The translations under genes and the position numbers were made by a program. This document shows, in pieces, positions 34,812-43,030 of a stretch of 64,000 nt of DNA. Source of the stretch: Branchipolynoe longqiensis (Eukaryota; Annelida; Polychaeta; Phyllodocida; Polynoidae); the NCBI GenBank assembly GCA_030323885.1, contig CM059190.1, positions 89,069,865 through 89,133,864 on the forward strand, read 5' to 3'. The notes under the pieces are model-generated. The model was not told where the DNA came from, searched no databases, and saw only the letters and a list, made by a program, of their open reading frames with translations. Position 1 is the first letter of the stretch; each line of letters opens with the position of its first letter.

Positions 34812-37800
34812 TATATTTGTATATATGTATATACATATTTATGCAACTGAATTCCTGGGTCGGGGTGATGGTATTTCAACGGGGAAAGTTTTATTTCGAA
34901 ATAGATTTTGAGGGGGCGTTTCTATTTCGTGATACTGGCCAATCGGCGGAGGTGTAAGCAATTGTTGGTTCTCTATGCCGAGCAATAAACAGCCAATGAG
35001 GGATATCCGCTCATTCAACCCGTTCATAAAGTAAATGACTGAATAATTAATGACCGCCCACATGAGTTGATTGTTGTCCGGGAAAGTGATTCATTGACAT
35101 GTCAGGTATGTTGCAATAATTTTATGATTGCAGTTCAGCCATCTAATACAATATGAATGAACGTCGATTAGCGCAACGTGTGCAATCAGACAAGAGTGAG
35201 TGAGTGACTTGGAGATGTTACGCAATGTCGGAATCTATGGCCATATTCATCACGAGATGTTGACAAGTCTTATATGATCAAGAAAATCAAGAGGAACAAC
35301 TTTTCAAGTTAAAAACATGCTTAATTGACTAATATGTGTTCTGTGTTTACCGGCTAAACTACTTATCAACAATGTATTGTACATGACCCGAAGACCAGTG
35401 CCTCAGTGAAAGCAAAGGAAGCGAGAAGTGTTAAAAGACAATTCTAGAATCAGCTTGTACATTTATTGATGCATGCTCACTAAGTGCATAATACATATGT
35501 TGAACTGGTATTGTATGCAGTTACTATTACAACGAATAGTCAATTTATATTATGCTTCCATTATCGAACAGGTTTTTCATGTGGTTATTATTGCAACTGA
35601 TATTGTCATTTACGTACCAACAAATTGTAATGAACGGCCGGAAGACCAGTGCTCTGGCGCTGACAAAAGACATTATTCGCTGAATAAAATACATTTAGTA
35701 AAAAAAAAAGTGTTGACAAATAATGTGTGTTCTGATGAATAAACTGTCTTGCAATAAAAAGCTGTACACTGGGTAGATAAGATTAGTTCTTCCGTCTGCC
35801 GTCAGATGGCGGGTTTGTGCCGGAAATCGCTGGCCAATGTGCATAATCTCTGCTCTCTTGGGAGAAAACCGATATTATTATGCAGAATGAGTAGGGGAGT
35901 TTTCAGATTTAAATTTTGTTACCGGATTTCGGCTTTAAATTCTGTTTCTCATGACCTGTGGATGTGGATGATGAATGTGGAGGGGGGGGGGGGTGGTTGG
36001 GGACTCTGATGGGGACGCTAATGGAGATGTAGATAAAAGATTCACCCTGTACTGACAGTACAGGGGTGAAAACCAACCCATTAGAAAAAGCTGGCGAAGA
36101 ATTTCGACATGCTGGGGAAATTAATTGAGTGAATAATGTCTTAATTTTAAGAAGCAAAATATATCCTTTATATATGTTTTTATATTTACCCGCTACCTTT
36201 GAGTTGAAAAATATAATAAAACATCTAGTTTAATCAGATTTAAAAGTGAAATCGACAGCGTTCTATGGCCGCCATCTTGTCTTTTTGCATTCTCTCCCAT
36301 TTCACCAACTCTGTGCCTATATAAGTATACATTTGATACTGGAGGCAGGCATTCTACTTCCTGTTCTATACTAAAGCTATTTTCGGCTGTATTTACACTA
36401 CGTTGTCGTTCACCCATGTACCAAAAGTACTGGGTGAATCTTTTATCTGATGGAGATGGTGGAGGTGGGAGAGAGAACTGGTAGTTAAAGGTCCATGGTC
36501 TAATGAAAACATAACATTTTCAACACAATACTTCTTTTTATTTCTCTTGAAGATTTATTTATACTGCCTATCATGGGTAAGTCTGAATAGACTTGTTTTC
36601 ACTATTAGACAGTTTGTCGATAGAAAGCCAGAGTCTACACTTTTACCGACCCAAGGGAATTTTAACCTCACACACCACATAGACATGGTATGAGAGTAAC
36701 TGGCCCTTGATGACGCTGTAAGTCATTCACAGCGGTGGAAATCCAAATTGACAGAGGCGGGGGGCGGGGGGGGGGGGGGAGGGGCAGAGGGAATCGAACC
36801 AACAACCTTCAGGTTAGGAGTCTGACCTAGAAAAAAAGTCAGACACTCTAACCACTCCGCCACAGAGAAATCCACTTATCTCGATCTGATCCTATATATC
36901 AAACTTGTAGAGACTCATGAGCTTATTACAGTTCCATAATTCTGATGTTTTTGAGTTTAATATCTAACCAATAATGTTGGTTTGTTGATGGAGTTTTACA
37001 TCCTGGCAACATCTAAGTTCATATCAGGACGGGTACTGACTTGTGACAGTGGGCCCTCATGGCGACTTTATAATGCTGCCCCACTGGGACACCAGGCCAC
37101 CAGCACCATGACCCAGTATCCCACTCAGTCACATTATCTGGACATACCTATCCTATTAATGCTGAGGACCAGGCTAGCAACCGAAAAATATCAATGTTAT
37201 CCTATTAATGCCGAGCACAAGGCTACAAACCGAAAACTATCAATTGAATCCTATTAATGCCGGGCACCAGCCGGAAACTAACCATCAATATATGAACTAA
37301 CCCTAGGCAACCTGTCGTGCGGCTGTGTTGTGCCACATCTCCACCAACAACATCAATCAAAATAGGGTATTACGCAACCATGTACATCATTCTCCATCAC
37401 CCAACATATTCTCAGTCACTGGTAAATTCATCATTAAAAATGATTTATGTAAATAACTGCCAGCATCTCTGTCTGGAGGCACTGATAGAGAGTGCTAGTG
37501 ACACTCGCAATATTTGTGAAGCTGCCTCTGGGCGTCACACGTAGTTACAACCACGCCTGGTAGAGGGCGCTCCATGTAAAACAGTTATCTATAAAACAAT
37601 GGACTTCGAACCCGATGCAATGTATAGACCCCTTTCAATGTTTATAAACATTGCACGCGCACCTTGGCTGCAGAATGAAGGCACACTGCCATTGAGTTTG
37701 CCGGTATGCGCAGCGCAAAATGCCAGTTTTATTCAGAATTAATAGAAAAGCAGAACCCTAACCTTATAAAAATTAATATATGTTTGCTGAACATGTTATC

Positions 37801-38716
37801 TGTTTGTGTGCCAAGCAATTTGTTTCTAGGTGGTGTGGTTTTAGAGATATTTAACTTTTTCTGTAGGAAGATTGCTCACGGCCATTGACAATGCATTGAG
37901 TTTGCCGGTATGCACAGTGCAAAACGTCAATTTTATTCAGAATTAATAGAAATGCAGCATCCTAACCTTATAACTTTAATATGATCTGTTTGGTGAACAT
38001 ATTATCTCTTTGTGTGCCAAGTGGTTTGTTTCTAGATGGTGTGGTTTTAGAGATATTTCACTTTTTCTGTAGGAAGATTGCTCATAGCCATTGAGTTTGC
38101 AGTGTGACCGTGTGTCGTCCTGCAGCCAAGCTGCACTCGCACTGACCTAAATACCTATGCTGACGTCATATGAAATAGGCCTATAGGACACAACAAAGCC
38201 ATGTAGATAATCATTGCCACTGGCATTTATGTGATGTATACCGTATCATGCGAGTAAAAAGGCGCGGAAGGGAACTACTTCAATATTATTATATCATTGC
38301 TTCTATGTCCACCTTCCTGTACCTCCCCAGTGCGACCGGTGGCACCACCACCGGCTGTTAGTGTACCTAACGTGCGCGGGAACCTCACTCGCACTGGAGG
38401 ATATGTTGTTTAAGGGAAGGACTCTTTATTCCTAGCCAGAGATTACACTCATCCCATGTAACATTGTGTTGTGTCTCATTTGTCCTGAAGCAGCCCTTTA
38501 TATAATGTGTGATTCTGACGAATAAAATATTTACCACAAAAAAACACAACAAACTTTCAACTTACCACATTTAGCGTAAGCCACAGTGAGTAGGTCATCG
38601 GGGCGGTATTGGAACTCTCCTACTTTGTCTATGGTCTCCTGTGTAATGTGATCCGGAAGTACCATCCCGTCAATCACGTGTTCACCTCGCACCTTGTGTT
38701 CCACTTTAGACGCCAT
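29854..38716 (-). CDS. Cytosolic sulfotransferase, four coding exons, intact (295 aa)
   Basis: The exons are 38566-38716, 33332-33549, 30878-31123 and 29854-30126 (minus strand), spliced by GT-AG with phases 1, 0 and 0. They give 888 nt including the stop, 295 residues, the usual length of SULT1-like enzymes. The family transfers sulfonate from PAPS to small hydroxyl or amine acceptors in the cytosol. Visible motifs in order: RPDDLL then YAKCGSTW (PAPS 5'-phosphosulfate loop, usually YPKSGTTW), FKTHLP with the catalytic His, RNVKDMLVS (3'-phosphate site), FESMK, and RKGQVGDWRN near the C-terminus. The KxxxTVxxxE dimer motif of vertebrate SULTs is not conserved (RNYLSQAQSD). The three introns (about 5.0, 2.2 and 0.75 kb) are filled with repeats. 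The acceptor substrate cannot be inferred. I leave the symbol blank because the family is expanded in invertebrates. Confidence 0.93.
30290..30872. repeat. Minisatellite (CAACACCYRC) in sulfotransferase intron 3
   Basis: Units of 10-12 bp such as CAACACCTGCC grade into CACCCACCAA. The array runs to within a few bases of the exon 3 donor at 30877, so length variation could touch the splice region. Open frames here are compositional. Confidence 0.85.
30878..31123 (-). CDS. Sulfotransferase exon 3
   Basis: Acceptor AATCAG and donor GTAGGTG bracket 82 codons. They start VKTVVCMRNVKDMLVSNYHF (3'-phosphate-binding Arg and Ser of the RNxKDxxVS motif) and end with HYEDMKRDLRAQ. Confidence 0.93.
31138..31434 (-). 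mobile_element. SINE-A in sulfotransferase intron 2
   Basis: The tail (GGAGTTTCACATCCTGGCAA) begins 14 bp from the exon 3 acceptor. On the gene's sense strand the SINE therefore reads in the same direction as the gene and its 3' tail abuts the splice site. The head is at the right (TTTGGCCACCGCATTC). Confidence 0.8.
31438..31503 (+). mobile_element. TTAA-type MITE right-end fragment
   Basis: Ends AACCACCGGACTATGCAACA followed by TTAA, preceded by the family's ATATATTTATCT. Confidence 0.6.
31543..32055. mobile_element. pogo/Tigger-like MITE, composite
   Basis: ACAGTACAACCCCGTTAAAC and GGTTAATCCAAAC units appear in both orientations, with mirrored ends near 31880 (GGTTTAACGGGGTTAGACTG) and 32055. 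At least two elements are fused head to head. The related block is 6086-6548. Confidence 0.6.
32056..32490. other. Intronic sequence without recognised feature
   Basis: Within sulfotransferase intron 1/2 territory (intron 2). No exon-like or repeat signal that I can match. Confidence 0.4.
32491..33205 (+). mobile_element. Unclassified repeat with ORF tail and AATAAA end
   Basis: A reading frame ending at 32745 (residues NKCLEAYIIKAHERSTLEMA then KVWNAQTLKE-stop) is followed by about 450 bp of 3' sequence finishing CAGCCTCAATAAAACAAAA. The 3' part recurs inverted at 61835-62215. This looks like the 3' end of a retroelement or retrocopied transcript. I do not recognise the protein. Confidence 0.5.
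33332..33549 (-). CDS. Sulfotransferase exon 2
   Basis: The acceptor TTTGGCAG completes the glycine codon split with exon 1. Then come STWMQQVAWLVMHDGDL and FKTHLPYAYF (catalytic His), ending HGGK before donor GTGAGG. Confidence 0.93.
33602..33861 (+). mobile_element. Mollusc-associated interspersed repeat, second copy
   Basis: AAGCTTGTTTTATTTAACGA to AACGGAAAATAGC; same family as 9871-10098, slightly longer at the 3' side. Confidence 0.6.
33886..34052 (-). mobile_element. SINE tail and body fragment
   Basis: Inverse tail (degraded) through GACGGGTACTCGCTTGTGAC to CCATGACCATATATCTCAC; the head is absent. Confidence 0.55.
34060..34265. mobile_element. Partial TIR element related to 24856-25039
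   Basis: The right part GGTCGCAAAGTGGTCGCAAG followed by CCGTAGTGTGACTGAGGCTG matches one arm of the 24856 element. The left side instead repeats CGCCGACYGATCGCC and has no matching arm. Confidence 0.45.
34310..34475. repeat. Pyrimidine-rich tract
   Basis: CTCCCATCCCC-type low complexity, about 165 bp. Confidence 0.8.
34501..34838. repeat. Two (TA)n microsatellites around unassigned sequence
   Basis: (TA)n tracts at about 34502-34552 and 34767-34818 flank unassigned sequence. Confidence 0.7.
34839..36000. other. Intron 1 sequence without recognised feature
   Basis: Two AT-rich segments contain AGACCAGTGC words followed by AATAAA-like motifs (35394, 35644). They hint at a short repeat also seen at 19418 and 32310 in inverse, but too little is conserved to define an element. 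A 10-G run lies near 35983. Confidence 0.4.
36030..36449. mobile_element. Mutator-like MITE with terminal hairpins and 9-bp TSD (copy 1)
   Basis: Ends TAGATAAAAGATTCACCCTG and inverse. Each end contains its own hairpin (TTCACCC...GTACT...AGTAC...GGGTGAA). ATGGAGATG is at 36021-36029 and 36450-36458. The second copy is 45595-46217. It lies in sulfotransferase intron 1. Confidence 0.8.
36484..36872 (-). mobile_element. SINE family 2, full-length minus copy
   Basis: The head at the right has GAATCGAACCAACAACC (B box inverse) and CTCTAACCACTCCGCCACAG (A box inverse). The body matches 1697-1935 and the 3' part matches 28620-28700. A G run at 36759-36783 interrupts it. Confidence 0.7.
36975..37290 (-). 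mobile_element. SINE with internal triplication
   Basis: The inverse tail and body are followed by three decayed copies of ATCCTATTAATGCCGAGCAC (about 37145, 37199 and 37249), an internal tandem expansion. The head is missing. Confidence 0.65.
37690..38105. repeat. 204-bp tandem duplication in intron 1
   Basis: ATTGAGTTTGCCGGTATG begins at 37691 and again at 37895. The units share TTCTGTAGGAAGATTGCTCA. A third, partial relative starts near 39448. Confidence 0.85.
38566..38716 (-). CDS. Sulfotransferase exon 1 (start codon)
   Basis: ATG at 38716-38714; the protein begins MASKVEHKVRGEHVIDGM and reaches AYAKC plus one base before donor GTAAGTTG (from 38565). I chose this start because it gives the family-typical length and sits next to an ETS-like promoter motif. 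Confidence 0.9.
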
Positions 38717-38735
38717 CCCACTTCCGGTTCCGGTC
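38717..38735 (-). promoter_or_regulatory. ETS-like motif just upstream of the sulfotransferase start
   Basis: On the minus strand ACCGGAACCGGAAGTGGG runs directly into the ATG, giving two CCGGAA cores. Such GABP/ETS sites at the start are typical of TATA-less metazoan promoters. This is motif-level evidence only. Confidence 0.4.
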
Positions 38736-38791
38736 TAAGTCTGCACATGGGGATCAAGGCACATATTGAGGTTAGGCCACATAACAAAATA

Positions 38792-39070
38792 CAGTAAAAC
38801 CTCTCTACCCGACCACCTCCACAGGCCGACCAAATAATACCATTGTCATCATGATGCTGTCGGTCGCGATGCGACAAAGACTGCTTTCATTTCTTGACCG
38901 CCGCTCTCCATTTAGCTCTCTGCTGTGAGAGTGATGTCCATGAGTCGGTCTTAATGTCTCTCAGCTTCAGGTTTCTCTTGATGGTAATACCATTGTAAGG
39001 ATACTCTAACTCCCTAAACCTCCCACCTCTCTAAATGGACCACTTAAGTCGGTTTAGAGAGGTTTTACTC
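38792..39070. mobile_element. pogo-like MITE with TA duplication, split by a LINE insertion
   Basis: CAGTAAAACCTCTCTACCCG and inverse GGTTTAGAGAGGTTTTACTC are flanked by TA (38790-38791, 39071-39072). It lies about 75 bp upstream of the sulfotransferase start codon. Confidence 0.8.
38847..38984 (-). mobile_element. 5'-truncated LINE insertion with 12-bp TSD
   Basis: 138 bp of the LINE 3' end (same as 12756-12893) in inverse orientation, with TAATACCATTGT at 38835-38846 and 38985-38996. It retains codons for the C-terminal LRDIKTDSWTSLSQQRAKW-type block. Confidence 0.85.
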
Positions 39071-40140
39071 TACTTGTTTAACATCCACCCATTTCGAATT
39101 TTCCAGCTGGGTGGTCCCCAATAGCCGATGTCCACTTTTTGTGCCGGCGGATCGTTTAACAAACAAAGAAAGAAACGAACAGTAAGTGAGTACTTAGTGA
39201 ACCAGATCTTAAGCAGGCCAATATGAGAAAGGCAAGCGTATACAGATAAGAAAAACCTACTAAACAGCTACTGACTGCATACACACAGCTGATAACAACA
39301 CGCTCTTCTCTCCTTCTAAACTGAAAGAAAACCCATCTCTGTTCATACAAACTACTTCCGCCATCCCATTATCTCCTCCCAATAGACTGCATCACGGTTC
39401 CGATTGCGCATGCACTGAAAACGGCGTTGGGAACAAAGCAAAGGCATACTGCCATTGAGTTTACCGATACCCATAGGGCAAAACTGGCATTTTATTCCAA
39501 ATAAATAGAAGTACATAACAATTTGGCACAAACATGGATGGAAGGACGCAATATAATAATATAATGAATATATTTAAGACACCACTCTCCATAATTAAGC
39601 AGTTTGAGCTAAGAAATATACACTTTCAGTCACTTTACAGGCTGATGTTTACATCACCATTGATTAGCCAGAAGTAATTCTTGTTCTAAATATCAAAATG
39701 TCAAATGTGTCAACAAAAACTTGTTTCAAAGAAATATATTGCCAATATCTGATTAACCCTACTCATTTTCTATTTCTACATATGTCGTTAACCATAGGAT
39801 ATGAATAAAAACATGAATAAAATAAATAAAACTGACTCTGGCTATGGCTCTAACACTAGTCTGAGTGCCCAGATTTGTCTAAATCTAAATGCACATGGCA
39901 TAAGATGTGCTGATTATATTGATGTAAATGCAATGCTGGATAAAAGATTAATATCTTAATTTATTATATTAGCATTAGCCATGTGCTTCTCATGGGTATG
40001 TTTTGCTCTGACGCATCCCACAATGCACCACGCCGCTGGAACCATGATGTAGTCTATAGCACCAAGACATATTTACAGCTACACGTTAATGCAGACTTGT
40101 AAAAAAGAAACCCACAATAAAACAACTCAGTCCACAACTG
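39071..40140. other. No gene recognised
   Basis: Mixed AT-rich sequence. A relative of the 204-bp unit at 39448-39510 is the only match within the window. Confidence 0.4.
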
Positions 40141-40244
40141 TTTTAAAACTGCTTAGTCCAATGAAGACATCACATTCTCGAAACCCTTACCTAGATTTAA
40201 TTCTACATATCAAACTTAGATCTTGATTCATTTATTAAGCATTT

Positions 40245-40565
40245 GCACCGGACGAGGTGGCCGAATCAATAGAGCGCAGGCCTCCGGTATGGAAGATCAA
40301 GAGTTCAATTCCCAGTCACGTCAAAATGATGACTTTCAAAATTGATACTTGTCGCTTCCTAGCCAGGCACTTGGCATTATTAGGATAGGACAAGGACTGG
40401 TGGGCTCAGTGTCAGGATAATGTGACTGCGTGGGATATCAGGTCATTGTACTGGTGGCCTGGTATCTCAGTAGGGCAGCACTATTAAGTTGACATGAATG
40501 TACTGTCACAAGTTGGTGCCAATCCTGATATGACCTTAGATGTTGACGTAAAACTTCAACAACCA
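40245..40565 (+). mobile_element. SINE-A with 11-bp TSD
   Basis: ATTAAGCATTT at 40234-40244 and 40566-40576. Head GGTGGCCGAATCAATAGAGC, complete body, and tail ACGTAAAACTTCAACAACC. Confidence 0.85.
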
Positions 40566-40591
40566 ATTAAGCATTTCTTGCTGTATAGAAG

Positions 40592-40966
40592 CAAAGACCC
40601 TATAATACTAAGATGGCTCACTCACTGTGTCATCAAAATGATCAAACCCACCACTTGGTGCACTGGCTGTTCTCTTGGGTAAACAGTTGCTATATTATAT
40701 GTATAAATGTATATATGAATGTGAAAGATATGTGATGATGGTGATGATGATGATGATGCTGATGATGATGTGTATTTGTTCATAGCAATTTCATATTGAT
40801 GTGTATTCATACTTACCTATATCATGTATAATATAATTGTATGTGTTTACACATGAAACACCAACCAGCAGCCGGTCTGATCAAACCCACCACAAGGTGG
40901 CACTGCGAAATTCCATTACCATGGGAGAGATAGGGAGTGAGCCGTCTTAGTATTATAGGGTCTTGG
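40592..40966 (+). mobile_element. MITE with 7-bp TSD (copy 2)
   Basis: ATAGAAG at 40585-40591 and 40967-40973. Ends CAAAGACCCTATAATACTAA and inverse. 375 bp, very similar to copy 1. Confidence 0.88.
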
Positions 40967-41002
40967 ATAGAAGGCTGTACAAAGTCAATTTAATTGAACC
41001 TG

Positions 41003-41061
41003 GCCTGTCCGGATATGACCTTAGATGTTGATAGGACGTAAAACAACAACAAGCAAACAAA
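41003..41061 (+). mobile_element. SINE tail-only insertion
   Basis: GTCCGGATATGACCTTAGAT to AACAACAACAAGCAAACAAA only. The host word GAACCTG occurs on both sides, within AATTGAACCTG and AATAGAACCTG. Confidence 0.7.
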
Positions 41062-41369
41062 TAGAACCTGTTATAGCAGGAGACTATGATGACAGAATTA
41101 TGACTTATATGCAACAATTAATTTGGCTAGTCTTAAAATATCACCAAAATGGGCCATTTATAATAGAATTTACATCAAATTGAAGTAAGCTGGACTCTAG
41201 TGATCAACCTAATATATATATATATCCGCTGGAAATTAAAGAAGCGAAGAAAGTAAAATCCATCGGTCTATAAACTTTAACCTGAAGCACAAATATAATA
41301 TTCACATCCACACACAACAACAAACATATACATAACCAACGATAATTAAATATCTTAAATATTGCTAGA

Positions 41370-41582
41370 AGTGAAACCCCAACAAACCAACTGCCATCAG
41401 CCTGAACTCGCGTGACATGACCTAAGAACTTGCTAGGACGTAAAACCCCAACCATCAATTCACTCCACTCCAACAATCCATCGTAATGCGCCTTATTTCA
41501 CTCCACCTTTCTGATTAGTTGAATTGTATTCGACTTTCCTCCGTCCTGATATGATCGTAGACGTAAAACCCCAAGAACAACC
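41370..41582 (+). mobile_element. Cluster of SINE tail remnants
   Basis: Three tail-like stretches: ATTGCTAGAAGTGAAACCCC (41372), CTTGCTAGGACGTAAAACCC (41433), and GTCCTGATATGATCGTAGAC (41543) with GTAAAACCCC. They are separated by unique sequence; TSDs are not evident. Confidence 0.5.
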
Positions 41583-41877
41583 CGACCAAGCAACCAACAG
41601 ACTTTCCCTTTGGTGTAAATTGTCTGATCATGCCATAAGGTTTTCTCCTTGGTCTAAATTATCTTAAATTGTCTTAACTTGTCCATTACTGTCAGACCAG
41701 CGCCGTGACACCGATAAACAATTTGTTCTTGCTTCCAAAAACCTCCTCCCACCGGACAAAATTAAACTATCTGCCAAGAGAAAAGGACCAATGAAGGAAT
41801 TGATCTATGTTCAAAGCCAACCACGCCTGACCTCATGACCTAATCAAGCTGTACTGTAATTGAAGTGTGCACACAAC
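41583..41877. other. No recognisable feature
   Basis: Unique-looking sequence. Confidence 0.4.
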
Positions 41878-42248
41878 CAAAGACCCTATAATACTAAGAC
41901 GGCTCACTCCCTATCTCTCCCATCGTAATGTAAATTTTGCAGTGTCACCTTATGGTGGGTTTGATCAGCCCAGCTGCTGGTTGGTGTTTCACATGTAAAC
42001 ACATACAATTATATTATACATGAGATAGGTAAGTATGAATACACATCAATATTAAATTGCTATGAACAAATACACATCATCATCAGCATCATCATCATCA
42101 CACATCTTTCACATTCATATATACATTTATAAATATAATATAGCACCTGTTTAACCAAGAGAACAGCCAGCGCACCAAGTGGTGGGTTTGATCATTTTGA
42201 TTACACAGTACAGGCTGAGTGAGCCGTCTTAGTATTATAGGGTCTTTG
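41878..42248 (-). mobile_element. MITE with 7-bp TSD (copy 3)
   Basis: ACACAAC at 41871-41877 and 42249-42255. Same terminal repeats, interior in inverse orientation relative to copies 1 and 2. Confidence 0.88.
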
Positions 42249-42498
42249 ACACAACAAAGGGTTCCTGATGGCATTGTCTCGGCCCATAGGAAGGTCACGT
42301 GGTGCAGGTTGAGGTCATTGAAGCTAGTGCGGATCACGTGGGCACACCAGGGATCAGCTGAATCAATTATGTGTCTTCAACCATTGGCGCATGCCATGCA
42401 TACACTTACTGACAATGGAGATAAGCAAAAGCAAACATTTGTTCAATTCAAATAAATTCAATGCCTTTTATGCCAGAATATTACATTCATATAAATTA

Positions 42499-42795
42499 GT
42501 GGGAGGTGCCCCCCCAGCGGGGAGGGAGGGGGGCTCCCAGGGTGGGACGGGGGCCCCCAGGGTGGGAGGGGGCCCCCAGGGTGGAGGGGGCTCCCAGTAT
42601 GGGAGGGGCCCCAAGGGTGCGAGGAGGCTCCGAGGGTGGGAGGGGGCCTCCAGGGTGAGAGTGTGGCCCCCATTAGTGGAAGGGGCCCCTTGAATGGGAG
42701 GGGGCCCCTCGGGGTGGAGGGCGCCCCCAGGGGGGAGGGAGCCCCAAGGGGGAGGGAGCCCCCAGGGGGAGGGGGGCCCCAGGGTGGGAGGGGAC
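42499..42795. repeat. G-rich tandem repeat (GGGTGGGAGGGGGCCCCCA)
   Basis: About 15 imperfect 17-20 bp units with repeated G runs, a potential G-quadruplex former on the plus strand. Confidence 0.85.
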
Positions 42796-43030
42796 CTATT
42801 GAGTAACTTGTAATTCCCTGACTTCTGATATTCAATTATATATTGAACAAAAATGATAACTCAACTTTTTATATTATTGCGAACTGCAACGCTTCCCGTT
42901 GTGAATCAGCACTTGGCAGTCATCCAAGAATTATGCCCGAAATAGACATGCCCGTGACATTGACTCAACGTTCCGTGAAGGCTCGCCTTGTTTACATTAG
43001 GCACTGGCCGGAAATTCCGCACTTTGCTGA
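42796..43030. other. Sequence upstream of the LINE ORF
   Basis: No endonuclease domain of the LINE is visible here, so the element is 5'-truncated near 43030. Confidence 0.45.

Larger units (their letters stand above)
40147..41276 (+). mobile_element. TTAA-type MITE hosting three later insertions
   Basis: The left end AACTGCTTAGTCCAATGAAG follows TTAA and the right end ATCCATCGGTCTATAAACT precedes TTAA. The family's own sequence is divided by a SINE (40245-40565), the 7-bp-TSD MITE (40592-40966) and a SINE tail (41003-41061). Confidence 0.8.

Noticed and set aside
34501..34838. LTR pair suggested by similar (TA)n blocks
   Set aside because: The similarity is limited to the TA microsatellites; no TG...CA ends, primer-binding site or retroviral protein.
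40494..40682. Small frame spanning SINE and MITE
   Set aside because: It crosses the junction between two independent insertions, so it cannot be an evolved gene.
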